Source: Actinomycetota bacterium
GTDB taxonomy: Bacteria > Actinomycetota > Actinomycetes > Nanopelagicales > Nanopelagicaceae
DNA length: 64,000 bases
Direction: 5' to 3'
NCBI GenBank assembly: GCA_027728065.1
Contig: JAQBVO010000001.1
Span: 1-64,000, forward strand
A program made the translations under genes and the position numbers. Positions 26,035 through 34,572 of the stretch are shown here, one piece after another. Each line of letters starts with the position of its first letter. The first letter of the stretch is position 1. The notes under the pieces were generated by a model, which saw only the letters and a program-made list of their open reading frames with translations, had not been told where the DNA came from and did not search any database.

Positions 26035-27623
26035 ACATCAATCATCTCAAGTGCTGGCAGAGTTAAGAAGTCTGCGTAGTCATCATCTAAGCTCACGCGC
26101 TCAAAGAGCTGGGCCGCTTGGAGAATCTTCTCCTTTTGCCAGCCGATTTGTACTAAGCGCTCTGACTCTTGAACAACTATCTCTCGGGCTAGCTCTTTGG
26201 TAGCAACCTTAGCTGTATCAGAGTATATGACCTGGTTTTTTATCTGTTGCCAAATCTGCGAGCGAGAGATTTCAACGGTCGCCGCATCCTCCATTAAGTT
26301 ATGAATTGCCACTGCGCCGTTTCCGCCAAGCCAGGCCGCTAGATATTGCAGGGATACATCGATGTTGAGTCGCAGGCCCTCTTGCGTAATTGCCCCTGGT
26401 GTCTTATTTACTGCCAGCAGATCATCGGCAGTTACATGTACTTCTGGGCGTTGCTTATCTAACTGGTTGGGCTTATCACCAAGAACAGAGTCAAATACTT
26501 CGCGGCAAAGTGGCACTAGATCTGGGTGGGCAACCCATGAACCATCAAACCCATCACCTGATTCACGAGTTTTATCTGCCCGAACTTTTTCGAATGCAAC
26601 TTTGTTAATTGCTTCATCTTTTCGACTAGGCACAAAGGCCGCCATTCCGCCAATCGCAAAAGCGCCACGCTTATGGCATGTCTGTACTAGTAAATCGGTA
26701 TATGCACGCATCATGGGCGCTGTCATTGCAACTTGACCACGATCAGGAATAAGGAAATCGACTCCCCGATCTCTGAATACTTTAATCATCGAGAAGAGAT
26801 AGTCCCAACGCCCTGCGTTTAATCCACTCATATGATCTTTGAGTTCGTAGAGAATCTCATCCATTTCAAACGCGGCGGGAATTGTCTCTATAAGTACGGT
26901 TGCACGGATTGTGCCGTGGGGTATACCTAAGAGGCGTTGTGCCTCCATAAATATCTCATTCCAGAGGCGTGCCTCTAGATGGCTCTCCATCTTTGGTAAA
27001 TAAAAGTAAGGGCCTTCGCCAAGTTCAATGAGTGCTTTTGCGTTATGGAAGAAATACATTGCAAAGTCAAAAATTGCAGCAACAACTGGTTTGCCATCAA
27101 TTCTCATATTACGTTCGTCAAAGTGCCATCCTCGAGGACGCATCACAATTGTCGAAAGTTTTCCACTATTGAGTTTGTACTCCTTATTTGTATTGGGATC
27201 TGTATATTTATAATCGCGGCGAATAACTCCGCGCAATACAACTTGGCTTTCAATCACATTGTGCCAATGAGGAGTACTTGAATCTTCAAGGTCTGCAAGC
27301 CACACCTTTGCACCAGAGTTCATTGCATTAATTGCCATCTTTGGTGTTGCAGGTCCTGTCATCTCAACGCGACGATCGTTTAGCGCTGCAGGTGCTGGTG
27401 CAACTTTCCAATCGCCTTCGCGAACAGATTTTGTTTCAGGTAAGAAATCTAAAGTTCCACCAGCGCCAACTTTGTCGCGGCGCACTTTACGAGCTTTTAG
27501 GAATTCATCACGTCGTGCATGAAATTTCTGATTAAGGTGTGCTACAAAATCAATTGCCTCTTTTGTAAGAATTGCTTCGTGTCCATCAACTTGCGATGGC
27601 TTAACCCTGATTTGTGAAGTCAT
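26031..27623 (-). CDS. aceB: Malate synthase A
   Basis: A 530-residue enzyme that condenses glyoxylate with acetyl-CoA to malate. The order of segments fits the A isoform: GPATPKMAINAMNSGAKVWL near 90, LEDSSTPHW, MRPRGWHFDERN, IETIPAAFEMDEI near 245, and the C-terminal NLMEDAATVEISRSQIWQ. It is the first gene of the glyoxylate/allantoin operon and has a strong AAAGGAG ribosome-binding site 7 bases upstream. Its coupling to allantoin genes rather than isocitrate lyase points to purine-derived glyoxylate as substrate. Confidence 0.97.
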   Translation of the reverse strand: MTSQIRVKPSQVDGHEAILTKEAIDFVAHLNQKFHARRDEFLKARKVRRDKVGAGGTLDFLPETKSVREGDWKVAPAPAALNDRRVEMTGPATPKMAINAMNSGAKVWLADLEDSSTPHWHNVIESQVVLRGVIRRDYKYTDPNTNKEYKLNSGKLSTIVMRPRGWHFDERNMRIDGKPVVAAIFDFAMYFFHNAKALIELGEGPYFYLPKMESHLEARLWNEIFMEAQRLLGIPHGTIRATVLIETIPAAFEMDEILYELKDHMSGLNAGRWDYLFSMIKVFRDRGVDFLIPDRGQVAMTAPMMRAYTDLLVQTCHKRGAFAIGGMAAFVPSRKDEAINKVAFEKVRADKTRESGDGFDGSWVAHPDLVPLCREVFDSVLGDKPNQLDKQRPEVHVTADDLLAVNKTPGAITQEGLRLNIDVSLQYLAAWLGGNGAVAIHNLMEDAATVEISRSQIWQQIKNQVIYSDTAKVATKELAREIVVQESERLVQIGWQKEKILQAAQLFERVSLDDDYADFLTLPALEMIDV

Positions 27624-27656
27624 CCTAAGCTCCTTTAGTAGTTTCTTTACTTCTTT

Positions 27657-27903
27657 TTATTTCTTCTTTGCTATCTCGAAAATCGCGTTCGATACAGCAG
27701 GTGTAACTGCAGGATCAAATATGCTCGGAATAATATAGCTTTCATTGAGTTGATCGCTAGATACGCAACGTGCGATAGCAACTGCTGTAGCTGCAAGCGT
27801 TTCATCGGACATCTTTGAAACGCCTGCATCAAGAAGTCCGCGGAATAAGCCAGGGAAAGCTAGAACGTTATTGATTTGGTTCGGATAATCGCTACCGCAC
27901 CCC
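27657..27903 (-). pseudogene. C-terminal remnant of an NAD(P)-dependent malic enzyme
   Basis: The minus strand between aceB and lexA encodes about 80 in-frame residues that match the end of malic enzymes. It starts at GSDYPNQINNVLAFPG (normally TGRSDYPNQINNVLAFPG), continues FRGLLDAGVSKMS and YIIPSIFDP, and ends in AKKK and a stop 34 bases before aceB. There is no start codon or N-terminal domain. Similarity ends abruptly near 27903, where unrelated bases begin. It looks like the tail left after a deletion. Intact enzymes have about 400 residues or more. The ancestral operon probably began with malic enzyme followed by malate synthase. Confidence 0.85.
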
Positions 27904-27931
27904 TGTTAATCGAAAGGGCGAGAGAACTAGC

Positions 27932-27976
27932 AAAACTGACTCGGATAGCCAAGATTCCGAGTCAGTTTTGTTTTTT
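27932..27976. terminator. Intrinsic terminator between lexA and the malic-enzyme remnant
   Basis: A perfect 14-base stem (AAAACTGACTCGGA at 27932 with TCCGAGTCAGTTTT at 27956) encloses a 10-base loop. T-rich flanks follow: TTTTTT after the stem on the plus strand, and four T within the stem on the minus strand. It most likely ends the leftward lexA transcript and may work both ways. Confidence 0.8.
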
Positions 27977-27984
27977 CAACTTCT

Positions 27985-28611
27985 TTAACCCACCGAGCGC
28001 AGGACGGCTGTCACCTTTCCTAAGATCTCACACTGGTCGCCATCGATTGGTGTAAAATTATCATTAGCTGGAAGCAGCCAGATATGGCCCGCCTTGCGAG
28101 AGAAAGTCTTTACCGTCGCTTCGCCATCGATCATCGCGGCAACTATTTCGCCGTTGTTGCAATCTTTTTGGGCGCGGATAACGACAAAGTCACCGTCGCA
28201 GATCGCTGCATCGATCATCGATTCACCGACGACTTTGAGCATAAATAAATCTCCGCTACCGACGATCGATTGTGGAAGTGGAAAAGACTCTTGGATCTCT
28301 TGTTCGGCCGTGATCGGCCCACCGGCTGCGATGCGACCAAGCAGTGGGATAAGCCTGGTCTTATCGACCGGTGCGTCATTTTCCTCGGGAGTGAGCTCAA
28401 GGGCCCGCCCCTTGCTCTCATCGCGGCGGATAAAGCCCTTGGCCTCAAGGATCTCTAGCTGATACTTCACCGATGCCGTTGAGGTTAGGCCAACGGCCGC
28501 CCCGATCTCGCGCATAGAGGGGGCGTAGCCATGCTCATCGATCGCCGCCTGGATGGTGTTAAGGATCTCGGATTGTCGGGGAGTAAGGCGTGAATGGGTA
28601 TCTCTGTTCAT
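27985..28611 (-). CDS. lexA: LexA, SOS repressor with autoprotease
   Basis: A 208-residue repressor. The N-terminal winged helix begins LTPRQSEILNTIQ and includes MREIGAAVGLTSTASVKYQL. The C-terminal S24 domain has the self-cleavage Ala-Gly in RIAAGGPI, nucleophile Ser in GESMIDA and the general-base Lys in EATVKTFSR. RecA-stimulated cleavage would release the SOS genes. ATG 28611 fits the family N-terminus; the frame stays open to 28767, but that would add 52 unrelated residues and cover the operators. No Shine-Dalgarno is evident. Two SOS boxes upstream show autoregulation. Confidence 0.95.
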   Translation of the reverse strand: MNRDTHSRLTPRQSEILNTIQAAIDEHGYAPSMREIGAAVGLTSTASVKYQLEILEAKGFIRRDESKGRALELTPEENDAPVDKTRLIPLLGRIAAGGPITAEQEIQESFPLPQSIVGSGDLFMLKVVGESMIDAAICDGDFVVIRAQKDCNNGEIVAAMIDGEATVKTFSRKAGHIWLLPANDNFTPIDGDQCEILGKVTAVLRSVG

Positions 28612-28641
28612 AAGTAGATAGTGACATATATATTGGAAGAA

Positions 28642-28659
28642 TTCAAACATCTGTTCGAA
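28642..28659. promoter_or_regulatory. SOS box 1 (LexA operator)
   Basis: TTCAAACA-TC-TGTTCGAA has 8-base arms with one mismatch and matches the Gram-positive/actinobacterial CGAAC-N4-GTTCG operator except for one base. It lies 31 bases upstream of the lexA start, in its promoter region. Confidence 0.8.
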
Positions 28660-28699
28660 AATATCTTGCATTTTGTCGGTGGGATGGTGTTTAATTGAG

Positions 28700-28723
28700 G
28701 TATTCGAACAGTTGTTCGAATAC
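28700..28723. promoter_or_regulatory. SOS box 2 (LexA operator), perfect dyad
   Basis: The core CGAACAGTTGTTCG lies inside an 11-base perfect inverted repeat with a 2-base centre. It is 20 bases upstream of the LysM gene start and next to its AAGGAG. LexA bound here should block the divergent LysM gene and probably lexA too. Confidence 0.88.
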
Positions 28724-28743
28724 CCTCCCCAAGGAGAGAGAGC

Positions 28744-29037
28744 ATGAGAAGTACGAGTTCGGCGCAAAGGATAATGACCCGTAGCACCGTTATTGCATCC
28801 CTATCGGTGCTCTTACTCGCTGGCCTTGCCGCCACATCTGGAGCCGGTGATCAACCAGCTGGTGCTGGCGCTACATATATCGAGGTAGTTGTTCCTGGGG
28901 GAGCCACGCTCTGGGCGGTGGCCGCTGCCTATAGCGATGGCGATATCCCGACCATGGTCGAATTGATTCGCCAGGCCAACAACCTCAAGGGCTATGACAT
29001 TGGCGCAGGTGCTCGTCTTCGCGTTCCGCTTCAATAG
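28744..29037 (+). CDS. Small LysM protein, probable SOS cell-division suppressor
   Basis: A 97-residue protein with one N-terminal membrane/signal segment (IASLSVLLLAGLAATSG) and a C-terminal LysM domain from about residue 48 (VVVPGGATLWAVA to ARLRVPLQ). Size, domain pair, divergence from lexA and position before nrdR match YneA of Bacillus, DivS of Corynebacterium and ChiZ (Rv2719c) of Mycobacterium, which delay septation during DNA damage. AAGGAG precedes the ATG. The SOS box at 28700-28723 places it under LexA. The exact role is inferred from synteny, since these proteins share little sequence. Confidence 0.85.
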   Translation: MRSTSSAQRIMTRSTVIASLSVLLLAGLAATSGAGDQPAGAGATYIEVVVPGGATLWAVAAAYSDGDIPTMVELIRQANNLKGYDIGAGARLRVPLQ

Positions 29038-29127
29038 CTAGTCTCTGAACCCTAGCCCCGACACGCCGCTCACCTGGTCTTTGCTCACTCAATGGGCAAA
29101 CTCTCCTGTAGTGCTTTATAGTTCCTA

Positions 29128-29137
29128 CTAGATATAG
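29128..29137. promoter_or_regulatory. Possible NrdR box
   Basis: CTAGATATAG resembles the centre of the NrdR operator (CTATATATAG-like) with one difference. It lies just downstream of a TATAGT -10-like hexamer at 29118-29123, before nrdR-nrdJ. NrdR sites usually come in pairs; no clear second copy was found, so this is tentative. Confidence 0.3.
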
Positions 29138-29249
29138 GGGTCGGAACAGATAAAACTTCCATAAGTAGTGTTTTTACGGTAGTTTAGGAAATCCCCTCTA
29201 TACACCGAAAAAGGGAAAAAGCAAGCAGGATGAAGGGTGACACGCCGAG

Positions 29250-29777
29250 ATGATCTGTCCTTTTTGCAGACATGATGACTCCCGAGTCGTGGACTCTCGT
29301 CCGGCCGAAGATGGCACCCAAATCCGCCGTCGGCGCGAATGTCCATCCTGCGGTCAGCGTTTTTCAACGCAAGAGGTCGCACTCCTGAGCATCATTAAGC
29401 GCAGCGGCGCTACCGAGCCATTTAGCCGTGAAAAAGTATTGGTCGGTGTGCGCAAAGCCTTTCAGGGCCGCCCGATTAATGAAGATGATCTGGCTTTACT
29501 AGCCCAGAGGGTTGAAGAGAACTTACGTGCCACTGGCCAATCTGAGATTGAGGCCCAAGAGGTAGGTATGGCAATCTTGGCTCCGCTTCGCGAACTCGAT
29601 GAGGTCGCTTACTTACGTTATGCATCTGTGTACCGTAACTTTACATCCCTTGAAGATTTCGAGGGCGAGATAGCACTTTTGAGAGCTATGCCTTCGAGTA
29701 ATAAAGCTGCAGACAAGCCCCGTGCAGATGTAAGTAAAGAAAAAATCTCTACCAGTAATGCTCCATCGAACGAGTAA
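29250..29777 (+). CDS. nrdR: Transcriptional repressor NrdR
   Basis: A 175-residue repressor of ribonucleotide reductase genes. The N-terminal zinc ribbon has [15 protein letters not shown] and [17 protein letters not shown]. The ATP-cone domain (residues about 47-137) senses ATP/d[18 protein letters not shown] to LREL. A Ser/Lys-rich tail extends about 20 residues beyond the typical length. It sits between the SOS LysM gene and nrdJ, which begins 35 bases after its stop, so the two are probably co-transcribed and nrdR can repress its own operon. Confidence 0.97.
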   Translation: MICPFCRHDDSRVVDSRPAEDGTQIRRRRECPSCGQRFSTQEVALLSIIKRSGATEPFSREKVLVGVRKAFQGRPINEDDLALLAQRVEENLRATGQSEIEAQEVGMAILAPLRELDEVAYLRYASVYRNFTSLEDFEGEIALLRAMPSSNKAADKPRADVSKEKISTSNAPSNE

Positions 29778-29812
29778 TTAACGAACTACTAAAGAAACAC
29801 GGGGAACCACAC

Positions 29813-32629
29813 ATGTCAGAGACGGTTATCAACCGACCAGCCAAGATCGCTGCCCACAACACAGTTAAAGGCAAGGGCTTAACGATCGAACGCATTTTCA
29901 CCAACGCCGGTATTCACCCATATGACGAAGTTAAATGGGAGCGCCGCGATGTTGTGCAGAGCAACTGGAAAACGGGAGAGACCGTATTTGAACAGCATGG
30001 AGTTGAGTTCCCAGATTTCTGGTCGGTCAATGCATCAATGATCGTTACAACAAAGTATTTCCGTGGCGCCGTTGGATATGAAAACCGTGAGTGGTCACTC
30101 AAGCAGGTCATCGATCGCGTGGTAATGACATTTACCAAGTCCGGTAAAGATCACAGCTACTTTGCAACCGATGCCGATGCGCAGATCTTTGAACACGAAC
30201 TCACACATATGCTCTTGCACCAGGTCTTTGCCTACAACTCACCGGTCTGGTTTAACGTTGGTACGGCATCGCCTCAACAGGTAAGTGCCTGCTTTATCCT
30301 CTCCGTTGATGACACCATGGAGAGCATTCTGAACTGGTATCGTGAAGAGGGAATGATCTTTAAAGGTGGCTCAGGGGCTGGACTTAACTTATCCCGCATT
30401 AGATCCTCAAAAGAGCTACTCAAATCAGGCGGAACCGCATCTGGGCCAGTCTCATTTATGCGTGGCGCCGATGCCTCTGCTGGAACGATTAAATCAGGTG
30501 GTGCTACACGCCGTGCGGCCAAGATGGTTGTTCTCGATGTTACTCACCCTGATATCGAAGAGTTTATTGAGACTAAGGTCAATGAAGAGAACAAGATCCG
30601 TGCATTACGTGATGCCGGCTTTGATATGGATCTAGGTGGCAAGGACATCATCTCTGTTCAATATCAGAACGCAAACAACTCAGTGCGTGTATCGGATGAG
30701 TTTATGCGCGCCGTTGAAAAGGGCGAGCAGTTTGGTTTAACTGCTCGTGCAACCGGCGAAGTTATCGAGACAGTTGATGCACGTAAATTATTTACAAAGA
30801 TGGCACAGGCCGCTTGGGCATGTGCCGATCCTGGAATTCAATATGACGACACAATCAATGATTGGCACACCAACCCAGAGACAGGTCGCATCAACGCATC
30901 TAATCCATGTTCGGAGTACATGTCACTGGATAACTCTTCATGTAACTTGGCATCTCTTAACTTAATGAAGTTTTTAAAGAGTGATGGCTCATTTGATGCC
31001 AAGACATTTGTAAAGGCATGCGAACTCATTATTACTTCGATGGATATCTCAATCTGTTTTGCAGATTTCCCAACTGAGGCGATCGGCGATACGACAAAGG
31101 CTTACCGCCAACTAGGTATTGGATATGCAAACCTTGGCGCACTTCTAATGGCATCGGGTCTGGCCTATGACTCCGAAGGCGGACGTGCATTAGCTGGTGC
31201 AATTACATCCTTGATGACCGGTGTTACCTATAAGCGCTCAGCTGAGTTGGCCGGCATCGTTGGTCCCTATGCAGGCTTTGCACAAAACGCCAAACCTCAC
31301 GCCCGCGTGATGCGCAAGCATGCCTCAGCATCGAGTTCGGCAAAGAGTGAGACGACTCTAGATCGCGATGTATGGGCCGAGGCTAATAAGGCCTGGGATA
31401 GCTGCCTTGCAACGGGGGATAAGAACGGCTGGCGCAACGCCCAGATCTCAGTTCTAGCCCCAACGGGAACGATCGGTCTGATGATGGATTGCGATACAAC
31501 TGGAATCGAACCTGATTTTTCACTCATTAAGTTTAAGAAGCTCGTCGGTGGCGGATCTATGCAGATCGTCAACCAGACCGTGCCAGCTGCACTTCGCAAG
31601 TTGGGATATGCAGGGGAGACAATCGAGGCGATCGTTGAGTTCATCGCTTCGCATGGCCATGTCATCGATGCCCCAGGGTTAAAGCGTGAGCACTATGACG
31701 TCTTTGACTGCGCACTCGGAACGCGTTCTATTGCAGCGATGGGCCATGTGCGCATGATGGCCGCCTGCCAACCATTCCTATCGGGGGCTATCTCAAAGAC
31801 GGTCAACCTTCCAGAGGATGCAACCGTTGAAGAGGTCGAAGATGTCTATTTCCAGGCATGGAAGATGGGCGTTAAGGCGCTAGCCGTTTATCGCGATAAC
31901 TGCAAAGTTGGTCAGCCGTTATCAGATGGCAAGGCCAAGGTAAAAGATGTTGAGCAAGAGAGGATCCATCCGCCAACTCCACTTCGCAAGCGACTTCCAA
32001 AGTCACGTCCATCAACGACTACATCCTTCTCCGTTGGTGGAGCCGAGGGATATATGACATCGGGTGCATATGCCGATGGAGCACTCGGTGAAGTCTTCTT
32101 AAAACTTGGCAAGCAGGGTTCAACGCTGGCCGGTGTTATGGATGCATTCTCTATCGCCGTCTCGATCGGATTGCAGTATGGAGTACCGCTAGAGACCTTC
32201 GTAGAAAAGTTTACGAACCTTCGCTTTGAGCCAGCGGGTATGACCGATGATGCCGATATTCGCATGGCGCAGTCGATGATGGATTATATCTTCCGTCGCT
32301 TAGCACTTGACTATCTACCATTTGAATCGCGAAGCGCCTTAGGGCTCTACACATCAACTGAGCGCGCTCGCGCATTAGAGACCGGTGCATACACAGAAGA
32401 TGTCGTTGAGGATTACGAGAACCTTGAGATAACTCTTCCGGTGTTCTCTCCACCTAAGTTAACCGTTGTCGATAACAAGCAAGAGTATGGCTCTTCAACC
32501 GAACTCATGGAGGCGTTCTCTGGCGTAAAGGCCGATGCACCACTGTGTATGACATGTGGGGTCAAGATGCGCATAGCAGGTGCTTGCTATGTATGCGAAG
32601 GCTGCGGCAATACATCTGGCTGCAGCTAA
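29813..32629 (+). CDS. nrdJ: Adenosylcobalamin-dependent (class II) ribonucleotide reductase
   Basis: A 938-residue enzyme that reduces ribonucleotides using a B12 radical. It has the cysteine in QVSACFIL (near 165), the NPCSEYMSLDNSSCNLASLN segment with the thiyl-radical and redox Cys (near 365), and the APTGTIGLMMDCDTTGIEPDF loop (near 550). The C-terminal TSCxx-type zinc finger is present (CMTCG, CYVCEGCG), ending in Cys-rich SGCS. These match the long NrdJ form. It depends on cobalamin, which the cell must make or import. An intrinsic terminator follows. Confidence 0.98.
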   Translation: MSETVINRPAKIAAHNTVKGKGLTIERIFTNAGIHPYDEVKWERRDVVQSNWKTGETVFEQHGVEFPDFWSVNASMIVTTKYFRGAVGYENREWSLKQVIDRVVMTFTKSGKDHSYFATDADAQIFEHELTHMLLHQVFAYNSPVWFNVGTASPQQVSACFILSVDDTMESILNWYREEGMIFKGGSGAGLNLSRIRSSKELLKSGGTASGPVSFMRGADASAGTIKSGGATRRAAKMVVLDVTHPDIEEFIETKVNEENKIRALRDAGFDMDLGGKDIISVQYQNANNSVRVSDEFMRAVEKGEQFGLTARATGEVIETVDARKLFTKMAQAAWACADPGIQYDDTINDWHTNPETGRINASNPCSEYMSLDNSSCNLASLNLMKFLKSDGSFDAKTFVKACELIITSMDISICFADFPTEAIGDTTKAYRQLGIGYANLGALLMASGLAYDSEGGRALAGAITSLMTGVTYKRSAELAGIVGPYAGFAQNAKPHARVMRKHASASSSAKSETTLDRDVWAEANKAWDSCLATGDKNGWRNAQISVLAPTGTIGLMMDCDTTGIEPDFSLIKFKKLVGGGSMQIVNQTVPAALRKLGYAGETIEAIVEFIASHGHVIDAPGLKREHYDVFDCALGTRSIAAMGHVRMMAACQPFLSGAISKTVNLPEDATVEEVEDVYFQAWKMGVKALAVYRDNCKVGQPLSDGKAKVKDVEQERIHPPTPLRKRLPKSRPSTTTSFSVGGAEGYMTSGAYADGALGEVFLKLGKQGSTLAGVMDAFSIAVSIGLQYGVPLETFVEKFTNLRFEPAGMTDDADIRMAQSMMDYIFRRLALDYLPFESRSALGLYTSTERARALETGAYTEDVVEDYENLEITLPVFSPPKLTVVDNKQEYGSSTELMEAFSGVKADAPLCMTCGVKMRIAGACYVCEGCGNTSGCS

Positions 32630-32661
32630 ACCATATGTAAATCCCTTTATCCAACCCCATT

Positions 32662-32696
32662 AAAAAGCCCCGCCATTGAACCGGTAGGGCTTTTTT
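32662..32696 (+). terminator. Intrinsic terminator of nrdR-nrdJ
   Basis: AAAAAGCCC on the left and GGGCTTTTTT on the right form a GC-containing stem, extended by a partly mismatched CGCC/GGTA segment around an A/C-rich loop. A run of T follows. It lies 33 bases after the nrdJ stop. Confidence 0.85.
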
Positions 32697-32737
32697 ATGT
32701 GTATCAAAGATGGCCGAGTAAGGGCTAGAATAAGGCT

Positions 32738-32864
32738 GTTGTTTCCGGGGTCGATGTAATTTCGAACCGGCGGTTATAGTCCGCGACCCGATGCCAGCCA
32801 GGTATCGGTTGACTCAGTGAAACTCTGAGACCGACGGTTAAAGTCCGGATGAGAGGAAACCAAC
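32738..32864 (+). promoter_or_regulatory. FMN riboswitch (RFN element)
   Basis: Highly recognisable RFN sequence: CCGGCGGTTATAGTCCGCGA near 32767-32786, GACCGACGGTTAAAGTCCGG near 32829-32848, and GATGAGAGGAAACC. The outer helix P1 pairs 32738-32746 (GTTGTTTCC) with 32855-32864. A second hairpin downstream (ACAAAGGG at 32863 with CCCTTCTTTGT at 32884) overlaps the 3' strand of P1, so the two folds compete. A TAGAAT -10 at 32726-32731 starts the leader. It represses the ribD operon when FMN is plentiful. Confidence 0.95.
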
Positions 32865-32956
32865 AAAGGGTAGGTTTTTGTCTCCCTTCTTTGTGCATTC
32901 CTGCACGCACCCCGGCGACTCTATATGTCACTCGATATAAGAGTTAGGGGCAAGAG

Positions 32957-33970
32957 ATGGATTACACAGTTGCAATGCAACGTGCCATTGCCCTTGCCGA
33001 AAAAGGCTTGGGGAAAACAGCGCCCAACCCAATTGTTGGCGCTGTCATTATTGATTCGACGGGGGCAGTAGTCGGCGAAGGCTTTCATGATCGCAGCAAA
33101 AATAGCGATCACGCTGAAGTAGTTGCAGTGAAAGCTGCAGGAGAGAAAGCACGTGGTGCAACAATAGTTGTGAGCCTAGAGCCATGTAATCACAATGGCA
33201 CCACAGGTCCTTGCAGCCAAGTGATTATTGATGCAGGTATTACAACTGTTGTGTTCGCCGTTGCAGACCCCAATGCAAAAGCCGCTGGTGGCGCCGGTAC
33301 TTTGCGGGCAGCTGGAGTCAGTGTTGTTGCAGGAGTCCTTGAAAATGAGGCTGCCAATTCAAACCGTGCCTGGCTGATGAAGATTAAAAAGGGGCGACCA
33401 TTTTTCACCTGGAAGGTTGCGACAACTTTGGATGCAAAGGTCGCGGCAACTGATGGCACATCCAAATGGATTACTAATGAAAAATCCCGGGCTGATGTGC
33501 AGGTATTGCGTCGCCGTGCAGATGCGATTTTGGTGAGCACCAATACTGTTATTACAGATGATCCGCATTTAACTCCCCGTGGAGATTTTGATGGCTATGC
33601 GGGCAACCCAATCCGCGTAATTTGTGGGGAACAAGAGCTACCAAAAGATTCAAAGATCTTCGATTCTGTGGCACAAACAGTTATTGTGAAATCAAAGGAT
33701 CTAGATCAATTGGTTGAAAAGCTTAATGAACTAGGTATCAATCATGTCTTTGTTGAAGCTGGGCCAACATTGGCCAGTGCCATGCTAGATCACTGTTTAA
33801 TGGATGAGCTTGTGATCTATCAAGCACCATCGTTGCTGGGCTCAGGCAAGGGGTTTTTCACCTTTGATAACCCCTCAACGATTAGCAATCAAATGCGTTT
33901 AGATCACATTAGTACCGAAGTTCTAGATGGCGATGTTAAATCGGTCTATCGCATAAGAAACAGTGAGTGA
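32957..33970 (+). CDS. ribD: Bifunctional riboflavin deaminase/reductase RibD
   Basis: A 337-residue enzyme for steps two and three of riboflavin synthesis. The N-terminal zinc deaminase has HAEVVAVKAAG and the PCNHNGTTGPC motif (residues about 52-90). The C-terminal DHFR-like reductase includes TWKVATTLDAKVAATDGTSKWIT. GGGGCAAGAG precedes the ATG. It is first in the FMN-riboswitch-controlled operon. Its TGA overlaps the ATG of ribE (TGATG). Confidence 0.96.
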   Translation: MDYTVAMQRAIALAEKGLGKTAPNPIVGAVIIDSTGAVVGEGFHDRSKNSDHAEVVAVKAAGEKARGATIVVSLEPCNHNGTTGPCSQVIIDAGITTVVFAVADPNAKAAGGAGTLRAAGVSVVAGVLENEAANSNRAWLMKIKKGRPFFTWKVATTLDAKVAATDGTSKWITNEKSRADVQVLRRRADAILVSTNTVITDDPHLTPRGDFDGYAGNPIRVICGEQELPKDSKIFDSVAQTVIVKSKDLDQLVEKLNELGINHVFVEAGPTLASAMLDHCLMDELVIYQAPSLLGSGKGFFTFDNPSTISNQMRLDHISTEVLDGDVKSVYRIRNSE

Positions 33971-34572
33971 TGTTTACTGGATTGATTACTGAACTAGGTT
34001 CGATTACCGCTATTGAAAAAAACGAGACATCGGCCATTTTTACTATTAACGCACCTGGACTAAGTTCAGAGATTGCAGTTGGTGATTCTGTTGCAGTAAA
34101 CGGTGTCTGTTTAACCGCTACCTCTATATCTGGCAGAACCTTCACCGCCGATGTTATGGTTCAAACGCTCGCACTAACATCTTTGTCTCAAATCATGGTT
34201 GGCAGCCCGGTTAACCTTGAACTTGCTGCCCAGTTAAATGCCCGTATGGGTGGTCACATGGTGCAGGGACATGTGGATGGCGTAGCAACTGTTGTAGGTC
34301 TAACACCGGGGGATAAGTGGGCGAAGTTTGATATCTCCGTGCCTAAGCATTTAAGTAAATACATCGTTAACCAGGGTTCGATTTGTCTAGATGGTATCTC
34401 ATTAACCGTTGGTGAAATAAACGATGCAAACAATGTTCTTACTGTGTGGTTGATCCCTGAAACTCTTGAGAACACTAATCTCTCAACATTGCTGCCCGGT
34501 GATTTAATCAATGTCGAGGTAGATGTCCTTGCCAAGTACGTCGAACGTTTATTGGACAAGGGAGACAAGTGA
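33970..34572 (+). CDS. ribE: Riboflavin synthase alpha subunit
   Basis: A 200-residue enzyme that converts two lumazines to riboflavin and a pyrimidine. It has two tandem lumazine-binding repeats of about 95 residues. The start MFTGLITELG is the family's invariant N-terminus, so the ATG at 33970 is preferred over a GTG 3 bases earlier. GDSVAVNGVCLTA in repeat 1 and QGSICLDGISLTV in repeat 2 are the ligand sites. It is coupled to ribD by the TGATG overlap and to ribBA downstream in the same way. Confidence 0.96.
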   Translation: MFTGLITELGSITAIEKNETSAIFTINAPGLSSEIAVGDSVAVNGVCLTATSISGRTFTADVMVQTLALTSLSQIMVGSPVNLELAAQLNARMGGHMVQGHVDGVATVVGLTPGDKWAKFDISVPKHLSKYIVNQGSICLDGISLTVGEINDANNVLTVWLIPETLENTNLSTLLPGDLINVEVDVLAKYVERLLDKGDK

